Positions 14,965-19,334 of a stretch of DNA of 19,334 nt are shown here, one piece after another. The first letter of the stretch is position 1; each line of letters starts with the position of its first letter. Source of the stretch: an uncultured Bacilli bacterium (GTDB taxonomy: Bacteria; Bacillota_I; Bacilli_A; RF39; UBA660). The position numbers and the translations under genes are program-made. The notes below the pieces were generated by a model. The model was not told where the DNA came from. It did no database searches and saw nothing but the letters and a program-made list of their open reading frames with translations. Location: contig CAPHZB010000023.1 of the NCBI GenBank assembly GCA_948629335.1, positions 1-19,334 on the forward strand, read 5' to 3'.

Positions 14965-15969
14965 TTAATTTAATGGTTCATTTGCTTTTGCACTCAGTGT
15001 GAAATCAGCGCGCTTTCCTGTTTTATATGCATAATATCCTGCTGCTCCAATCATAGTGGCATTATCTGTACAATACTTCAAATCTGGAAAAATTAAATGA
15101 ATATTTTCCTTTGAACATAAATCTTTTAATGTTTCTCGTAAAGCTCTATTTGCAGATACCCCACCAGCAAGAACTAGATTTTGACACTGATATTCTTTTA
15201 AGGCACGCATTGTTTTTTTACATATAATTTCAAAAACACGATTTTGAAAAGATGCTGCTAAATCCTTTTTAGAAATTGTTCTTCCTCTTTGTTCTTCGTT
15301 ATGTTTTAAATTAATAACAGCACTCTTTAATCCACTAAAACTGAAATTATAAGATTTATCATCTAATGGTAAAGGAAGTGTGTAAGTATCTTCTCCCTCA
15401 CGTGCTAACGCATCAAGTTTAGGGCCCCCTGGATATGGAAGATCCATTACTCTTGCCACTTTATCATACACTTCTCCAACTGCATCATCTAGTGTAGAAC
15501 CAATCACCTCAAAATCGTAATCATATTTCATGTAAACAAGCTCTGTATGTCCTCCACTTACTACTAAGGCCATGAGTGGAAATTCCATAGGGGCTACTAA
15601 ATTATTTGCATAAATATGTCCAGCTATATGATGAACTGGAATTAGTGGTTTATTATAGACGTAAGCGAGCGTTTTAGCTGCAGTCACTCCGACTAATAAG
15701 GATCCTATAAGCCCAGGTGCATATGTCACTGCAATTGCATCAATATCACTCATTGTCAAAGCTGATTTGAAAAGAGTTTCTTCAATTACTTTTGTAATCA
15801 CTTCAATATGCATACGTGATGCAATTTCAGGAACAACGCCGCCATATAATTTATGAATATCAATTTGTGATAAAACAACGGTAGAAATATCTTCGCACCC
15901 ATTTTTTACAACACTACAACTTGTTTCATCACAGCTTGATTCAATGGCTAAAATATAAATATCTTCCAT
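14965..15969 (-). CDS. tsaD: tRNA threonylcarbamoyladenosine synthase subunit TsaD (Kae1/YgjD)
   Basis: The 334-residue protein transfers threonylcarbamoyl from its adenylate to A37 of ANN-decoding tRNAs, making t6A. ASKHA-fold signatures include ILAIESSCDETS (6-17), the metal-binding H114-x3-H118 in PVHHIAGHIYAN, LVVSGGHTEL (135-144), and the late LAGGVSANRALRE and CTDNATMIG blocks. It needs TsaB, TsaE and TsaC; the first two lie directly upstream. The start codon follows the rimI stop without a gap, and the AAGGAAG ribosome site lies inside the rimI end. No clear terminator follows; the next gene has its own promoter. Confidence 0.98.
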   Translation of the reverse strand: MEDIYILAIESSCDETSCSVVKNGCEDISTVVLSQIDIHKLYGGVVPEIASRMHIEVITKVIEETLFKSALTMSDIDAIAVTYAPGLIGSLLVGVTAAKTLAYVYNKPLIPVHHIAGHIYANNLVAPMEFPLMALVVSGGHTELVYMKYDYDFEVIGSTLDDAVGEVYDKVARVMDLPYPGGPKLDALAREGEDTYTLPLPLDDKSYNFSFSGLKSAVINLKHNEEQRGRTISKKDLAASFQNRVFEIICKKTMRALKEYQCQNLVLAGGVSANRALRETLKDLCSKENIHLIFPDLKYCTDNATMIGAAGYYAYKTGKRADFTLSAKANEPLN

Positions 15970-16371
15970 TTAACTCACTTCCTTTATCATTAAAAGAGCA
16001 TCAACTCCATTATAATAGTTTTTTCTTTGTCCAATTTGTTTAAATCCCATTTTCTCATAGACATGAATTGCACAAGGGTTTTGAACAGATACCTCTAAGG
16101 TAACTGTTTTTACATTTTTGTCTTTTAAAACTGTATACATTGTATCTAGTAATGTAGAAGCAATATTTTGATTTCTATATTTCAAATCCACATATAGATA
16201 GTTCAATTCTGCTCTTTCATATAAGATTCGAAAGGAAATAAAACCTTTAATTTCCTCTTCTTCAAAAACATAAATTAAATCTATATCATTATTACTTACT
16301 TTTGTTTGAAAGGCAATTTGACTCCAGATATCTAGTGTATTTTTATCCCTATCCTGATATGTTCGAACCAT
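15970..16371 (-). CDS. rimI: GNAT acetyltransferase, RimI-like
   Basis: The 133-residue GNAT protein resembles ribosomal-protein-S18-alanine N-acetyltransferase. The acetyl-CoA segment is LNYLYVDLKYRNQNIAS (the usual Gly of the R-x-x-G motif is Asn here). VTLEVSVQNPCAIHVYEKMGF is the classic RimI C-terminal block. It is slightly shorter than the usual 145-150 residues. It overlaps tsaB by 23 nt and abuts tsaD, the standard tsaE-tsaB-rimI-tsaD order. RimI identity rests on this context as well as sequence. Confidence 0.9.
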   Translation of the reverse strand: MVRTYQDRDKNTLDIWSQIAFQTKVSNNDIDLIYVFEEEEIKGFISFRILYERAELNYLYVDLKYRNQNIASTLLDTMYTVLKDKNVKTVTLEVSVQNPCAIHVYEKMGFKQIGQRKNYYNGVDALLMIKEVS

Positions 16372-16987
16372 TTAATTTTTCTTCCGCTTCTGTCTTTTTT
16401 AAATAATTAGGAATTAGGGTATGCACATCGACTCCTGATTTATCTATGTATTTTTCGATAATCTTCGTAACGTCTACCTTAGGAGGAACCACCTCTAATG
16501 ATGGAAAAGTATCCATGCTTACAAAAGTGACATTTTCTTTATAATCTTCTATTTTTTCTAAAAACGTTTTTCTTGCTATATAGGCATCTTCAATAATTGG
16601 TTTTAAATCATATGTATAAAGTCCCGCATAGATAGCATCTCTTCTTGCATCAATCATAGGAGCTATATAATTCGTTCCACCAGTAGTTGCTAAAAACTCA
16701 AGTTCAGATATAGGTACAATTGGGATATTTAAAGACCAAGCTAGTGTCTTAGCAAAGGCTAAACCTATTCGAATTCCTGTAAAAGAACCAGGTCCATTTA
16801 CAACAAAGATTTTTTCAATATCGGTAACATATAATTGTAATTCTTCCATAATTTCCTTTACTTTTGAGATAAGTTTCACTGATAAATCATTATTGTTTTC
16901 TTCTTCATAAAAATAGAGTTGCTTTTTCCCCTTATATATTGCTATTGTCATCATATGACAACTTGTATCCAAGAAAAGTGAAATCAT
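16349..16987 (-). CDS. tsaB: tRNA threonylcarbamoyladenosine biosynthesis protein TsaB
   Basis: The 212-residue TsaB is a catalytically degenerate relative of TsaD that dimerises with it and supports t6A formation. LFLDTSCHMMTIAIYK (4-19) is the ASKHA start, and NGPGSFTGIRIGLAFAKTLAW (65-85) the most conserved block. The protein is near full length; its C-terminal end overlaps the rimI start. Its ATG overlaps the tsaE stop by 4 nt, showing translational coupling. Confidence 0.96.
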   Translation of the reverse strand: MISLFLDTSCHMMTIAIYKGKKQLYFYEEENNNDLSVKLISKVKEIMEELQLYVTDIEKIFVVNGPGSFTGIRIGLAFAKTLAWSLNIPIVPISELEFLATTGGTNYIAPMIDARRDAIYAGLYTYDLKPIIEDAYIARKTFLEKIEDYKENVTFVSMDTFPSLEVVPPKVDVTKIIEKYIDKSGVDVHTLIPNYLKKTEAEEKLNGSNISG

Positions 16988-17433
16988 AAAATAGCCTCAC
17001 ATAATTCTTCATATTGACTCCCGTATGCTTGAATGGTTAAAGTCCTTTTAGCTTCCCCTGTAACTAAAAATTTTATATCAATTCTCTCTTTTGGAAGTAG
17101 TTCCTTAATCGTATCGGCCCATTCAATAATAACGATTCCACCTTTATCAAAATATTCTTCAATTCCAATTCCATCACAGTTTCCATTAAGACGATAAACA
17201 TCCATATGGTATAATGGCAATTCCCCATTATATTCTTTTATAATTGAAAAGGTTGGCGATGTTACATTTTCTTTTATTTCCATCGCACTAGCAAAAGCCT
17301 TAGTAAAAACTGTTTTTCCACTTCCTAGTTCCCCATTTAAGCAAATAACCATATTTGGAAATTTTTCTGATTCCATATTTTGTGCCAATTCAATTGTTTC
17401 TAATTCATTTTTAACTACTAATTTATATTCCAT
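16984..17433 (-). CDS. tsaE: tRNA threonylcarbamoyladenosine biosynthesis ATPase TsaE
   Basis: The 149-residue P-loop ATPase resets the TsaB-TsaD complex during t6A synthesis. The Walker A motif GELGSGKT is at 34-41, TSPTFSIIKEY follows, then HMDVYRL and IIEWADTI, all typical. It is the first gene of the operon. The start is supported by GGTGAT before ATG and by a good promoter at 17449-17477. Confidence 0.97.
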   Translation of the reverse strand: MEYKLVVKNELETIELAQNMESEKFPNMVICLNGELGSGKTVFTKAFASAMEIKENVTSPTFSIIKEYNGELPLYHMDVYRLNGNCDGIGIEEYFDKGGIVIIEWADTIKELLPKERIDIKFLVTGEAKRTLTIQAYGSQYEELCEAIL

Positions 17434-17448
17434 GTTATCACCACTATT

Positions 17449-17477
17449 ATTATAAACAAATGCATTTATTTTTACAA
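17449..17477 (-). promoter_or_regulatory. Promoter of the tsaE-tsaB-rimI-tsaD operon
   Basis: On the minus strand TTGTAA (17472-17477) and a perfect TATAAT (17449-17454) are separated by 17 nt, immediately upstream of tsaE. Confidence 0.8.
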
Positions 17478-17531
17478 TAAGTTTTAAAAAAAAGAATATA
17501 GATGTTAGCTATATTTCATATCACTTAATAT

Positions 17532-17666
17532 TTAATCCCTATTTACCATATACTTTTTTGTTGGTATGGTACGGTCTACAAGTAAACTCAAACAAATAAT
17601 AATTATCATATACTGTAATATCGCAATCTCTGAAATGTAAAGGGCATCTTCAATTATGTTATCCAC
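17532..17666 (-). pseudogene. Short ORF or gene remnant with one hydrophobic segment
   Basis: A minus-strand reading frame of 44 codons can begin at a GTG at 17664-17666, with GGGAT about 5 nt before it. It ends at TAA 17532-17534. The product has a hydrophobic stretch (AILQYMIIIICLSLLVD) and a basic tail (TKKYMVNRD). The frame is closed upstream by TGA. It may be a tiny membrane peptide or the tail of a lost gene. I do not recognise it. The remainder of 17434-17719 shows only the tsaE promoter. Confidence 0.25.
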
Positions 17667-17689
17667 CGCAATCCCATATCATCTATAGA

Positions 17690-17752
17690 AAAACAATGGA
17701 TAAAGTGCAAAGAAAAAAAGATTGGCAACTTGCTATCTTCACTTACACTAAT
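17690..17752. repeat. Direct repeat, left copy (5S 3' end plus flank)
   Basis: This stretch matches 19276-19334. The core 17713-17752 differs at two positions (A/G and A/T), and the match continues leftward through a diverged CTATA-AAAAACAA segment with an insertion of about 10 nt. So more than the 5S gene was duplicated. The two copies flank the Sel1 gene. Confidence 0.75.
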
Positions 17753-17814
17753 TTCACCATGAAGAAACTTAACTTCTGGTTTTCGGGGAAAATCAATTTA
17801 CTATAATTACCAAT
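17720..17814 (-). pseudogene. Degenerate 5S rRNA copy
   Basis: On the minus strand this stretch runs from ATTGGTAATTATAG through CCAGAAGTTAAG to GATAGCAAGTTGCCAATC. This follows 5S rRNA order: 5' strand of helix I, the invariant GAAGTTAAG, then the 3' end. The 5' TTGGTAA pairs with the 3' TTGCCAA as helix I. The loop-C region is eroded: only CCCCGAAAACCA remains where CCCAU-CCGAAC is expected, and the whole is about 95 nt rather than about 110. A T-rich tail follows. Its last 33 bases match the 5S end at the window's right edge with two changes. I call it a pseudogene. Confidence 0.7.
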
Positions 17815-17897
17815 ACAATTTATAGAGAAATATTTTTTTGAATACATAATAATGTGTATCTCTTAAACTTTTCAAAACATTATAGAATTAAATCTTC

Positions 17898-19148
17898 TTA
17901 GTCTCGGCGTACCCACTTGCCAAAAAGATTTTTCTTATAATGAGAAAGTTCTTCTCTTACCTCGTCTAAATTTCCAGCCTTTTGCAAATAACCAATACCT
18001 TTTTTAATATCCTCTGGCACGCCACCCAAACCTCTAGCATAAATAAAACCACGCATATAATCAGCCTCTGCATTCTCAAATGTCATTTTATTTAAAAATT
18101 CTATAGCCTTACCATAGTCCTTAGAAGTTCCCCAACCGTTGAAACTACACTGCGCTAAATAGAATACACCCCAAGTACTATCCTGTTTGTCATACGCTGT
18201 AAAAAGATAATGATATGCTTTTGCATAATCTTTCTGAACACCTCGTCCAAAGAAATAAGCTTTTCCAAGTAAATTACAAGCTCCTGGATGAATTGGATTT
18301 CGAGCAAGCTCTTTTTCAAAACATTCTACAGCATATACATCATTCTGTTCTACTCCCTCACCATTAAAATAGCAACGACCTACGTCATACCATGCTCCTG
18401 GATGACCACCCTCAGCAGCCTCTTTGTACCAATAAAGTGCTTCTTCTTTGCAATTCTCCTTTGTCAAATCATCCGCATAAATGGCTTGCATGATTGGATG
18501 ACCTGCTTCTGCTCCAATTTTATACAAATCCTTAGCCATCTCTGGCTGAGGTAAAATGATATCCTCATCACCCTCATTATAATATTTATTTAGATTATTG
18601 GCAGCAAAATACATACCACTTTGGAGTGCTCTCCAAAACCAAGCCTCACATTTAGAAATATTTTCTTTCAAATATGATTTGAAGTCTTCTTGATTTGGAA
18701 AAGAGTCTTGATCCTTATTTTGAATACGTAAAAAGTCCCACCAGAAATATGCATTGGCTACAACATATTGAGAAAAAGCATCTCCACTCTCTGCCAACGC
18801 GACTGCCGTATCCATTGCTTCTTGTAAGTCCTCAAATGGCATTGTCTTCTCAACAGATGGGGTCAATTCCCCACAGCGAAGTGCAACCAAAACACCCAAA
18901 GCACTGCCTTGCTCAACCGATTTATGAAGCAATTCGGTTGCTTTTGCGTCATCTTCTGGAAATCCATGTCCTGCCCACACATATTGTCGCCCACAATAGC
19001 ACCGAGCCAATACACAACTAGCATCTCCGTCGCCAGCTTCTGACGCTTTCTCCAATAAAGCAAGCGCTTCCATACCCCTTCCAGTTCTTTCATTGTAATA
19101 AATATCCTGAAGCGCCTGTTTTACTTCAGGGCTCAAAAATGTTGTCAT
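17898..19148 (-). CDS. Sel1-repeat (TPR-like) protein
   Basis: The 416-residue protein is built of Sel1-like alpha-helical repeats, clearest at residues 235-395. Examples are ALYWYKEAAEGGHPGAWYDV, GRCYFNGEGVEQNDVYAVEC, GKAYFFGRGVQKDYAKAYHY and ARGLGGVPEDIKKGIGYLQK. Such repeats act as protein-protein scaffolds. There is no signal peptide or membrane segment, so it is predicted cytoplasmic. The C terminus (KKNLFGKWVRRD) is basic. AAGGAG about 9 nt before the ATG supports the start. The gene is visibly richer in G+C, with more CCA, GCC and GGC-type codons than its neighbours, which suggests recent acquisition. It lies between two 5S-derived repeats and has a promoter at 19230-19257. Partner and function are unknown. 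Confidence 0.9.
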   Translation of the reverse strand: MTTFLSPEVKQALQDIYYNERTGRGMEALALLEKASEAGDGDASCVLARCYCGRQYVWAGHGFPEDDAKATELLHKSVEQGSALGVLVALRCGELTPSVEKTMPFEDLQEAMDTAVALAESGDAFSQYVVANAYFWWDFLRIQNKDQDSFPNQEDFKSYLKENISKCEAWFWRALQSGMYFAANNLNKYYNEGDEDIILPQPEMAKDLYKIGAEAGHPIMQAIYADDLTKENCKEEALYWYKEAAEGGHPGAWYDVGRCYFNGEGVEQNDVYAVECFEKELARNPIHPGACNLLGKAYFFGRGVQKDYAKAYHYLFTAYDKQDSTWGVFYLAQCSFNGWGTSKDYGKAIEFLNKMTFENAEADYMRGFIYARGLGGVPEDIKKGIGYLQKAGNLDEVREELSHYKKNLFGKWVRRD

Positions 19149-19229
19149 AATATAAACTCTCCTTAAGTATCATTGTTTAACCATGAAACGGTTCAAAACG
19201 AATTAAATTTACCACTTAGTAACAATTTC

Positions 19230-19257
19230 AGTATATCATATTTGAATATAATAACAA
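19230..19257 (-). promoter_or_regulatory. Promoter of the Sel1 gene
   Basis: On the minus strand TTGTTA (19252-19257), a 16-nt spacer and TATACT (19230-19235), preceded by TGA, lie about 80 nt upstream of the Sel1 ATG. Read-through from the rRNA transcript beyond the edge is also possible. Confidence 0.55.
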
Positions 19258-19275
19258 GACCTAAAATATTTCACT

Positions 19276-19334
19276 ATACAAAAACAAGCAAAAAAAAAGA
19301 TTGGCAACTTGCTATCTTCGCTTACACTATTTTC
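19276..19334. repeat. Direct repeat, right copy (5S 3' end plus flank)
   Basis: This is the partner of the repeat at 17690-17752, in the same orientation and cut by the window edge. It carries the version I take as the intact 5S sequence. Confidence 0.75.
19299..19334 (-). rRNA. rrf: 5S rRNA, 3' end only (runs off the window)
   Basis: The minus strand reads GAAAATAGTGTAAGCGAAG then ATAGCAAGTTGCCAATC, followed by a T-tract. This fits the 3' third of a low-G+C 5S rRNA, ending in the 3' strand of helix I. The rest lies outside. It is likely the last gene of an rRNA operon pointing into this window. The T-run at 19290-19298 would serve as processing or termination tail. Confidence 0.65.

Noticed and set aside
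18863..19093. Minus-strand frame of 76 codons inside the Sel1 gene
   Set aside because: It lies in another frame of a well-supported repeat protein and has no family resemblance.
1..19334. CRISPR array, tRNA genes, complete IS elements or prophage
   Set aside because: No regularly spaced repeats, no tRNA cloverleaf with CCA end, and no transposase or phage structural gene were seen; the only transposase-like signal is the shortened Rpn-type gene at the left edge.

Overview
The window is AT-rich, densely packed bacterial DNA using the standard code (TGG for Trp). Gene content points to a low-G+C Bacillota: sepF and divIVA beside ileS, T-box leaders, dimeric-type GlyRS, ClpP, and a tsaE-tsaB-rimI-tsaD operon. 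A Bacilli/Erysipelotrichia-like gut lineage is my guess; no marker in the window fixes the genus.

Left part (1-6831). A shortened PD-(D/E)XK (Rpn/transposase_31-like) gene sits at the left edge, followed by a strong bidirectional hairpin terminator. To its right a minus-strand block reads right to left: sepF, divIVA, a complete isoleucine T-box leader, a CaCA-family Na+/Ca2+ exchanger, isoleucyl-tRNA synthetase and a GH16-type glycoside hydrolase. The IleRS is the long, eukaryote-like type 2 enzyme, and its HIGH motif is altered to G-I-H-H. The T-box specifier reads AUC, so Ile-tRNA charging should control the exchanger, IleRS and probably the hydrolase together.

Middle part (6842-13658). 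A plus-strand HD-domain hydrolase converges on glyS. Upstream of glyS are a second T-box (a compact leader whose stem I I could not fold) and a 65-codon unknown ORF. Then come gapA and a TGS-uridine-kinase fusion protein on the minus strand. clpP and a peptide-deformylase-like gene follow on the plus strand. A perfect 18-bp palindrome lies inside the promoter of the kinase gene, in the divergent region shared with clpP.

Right part (13657-19334). This holds a membrane-anchored, propeller-like surface protein with a near-consensus promoter, then the tRNA t6A operon tsaE-tsaB-rimI-tsaD. Next is a gene-poor stretch with a degenerate 5S rRNA copy and a 44-codon ORF remnant, then a Sel1-repeat protein gene that is visibly richer in G+C than its neighbours. 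The window ends inside what looks like the 3' end of a real 5S rRNA gene, implying an rRNA operon just outside. The Sel1 gene is therefore bracketed by two 5S-derived direct repeats.

Most of the window is housekeeping. I see no clear new multi-gene system. The points most worth following are the GXHH IleRS under T-box control with two unexpected operon partners, the 5S-bracketed Sel1 gene, and the palindromic operator candidate.
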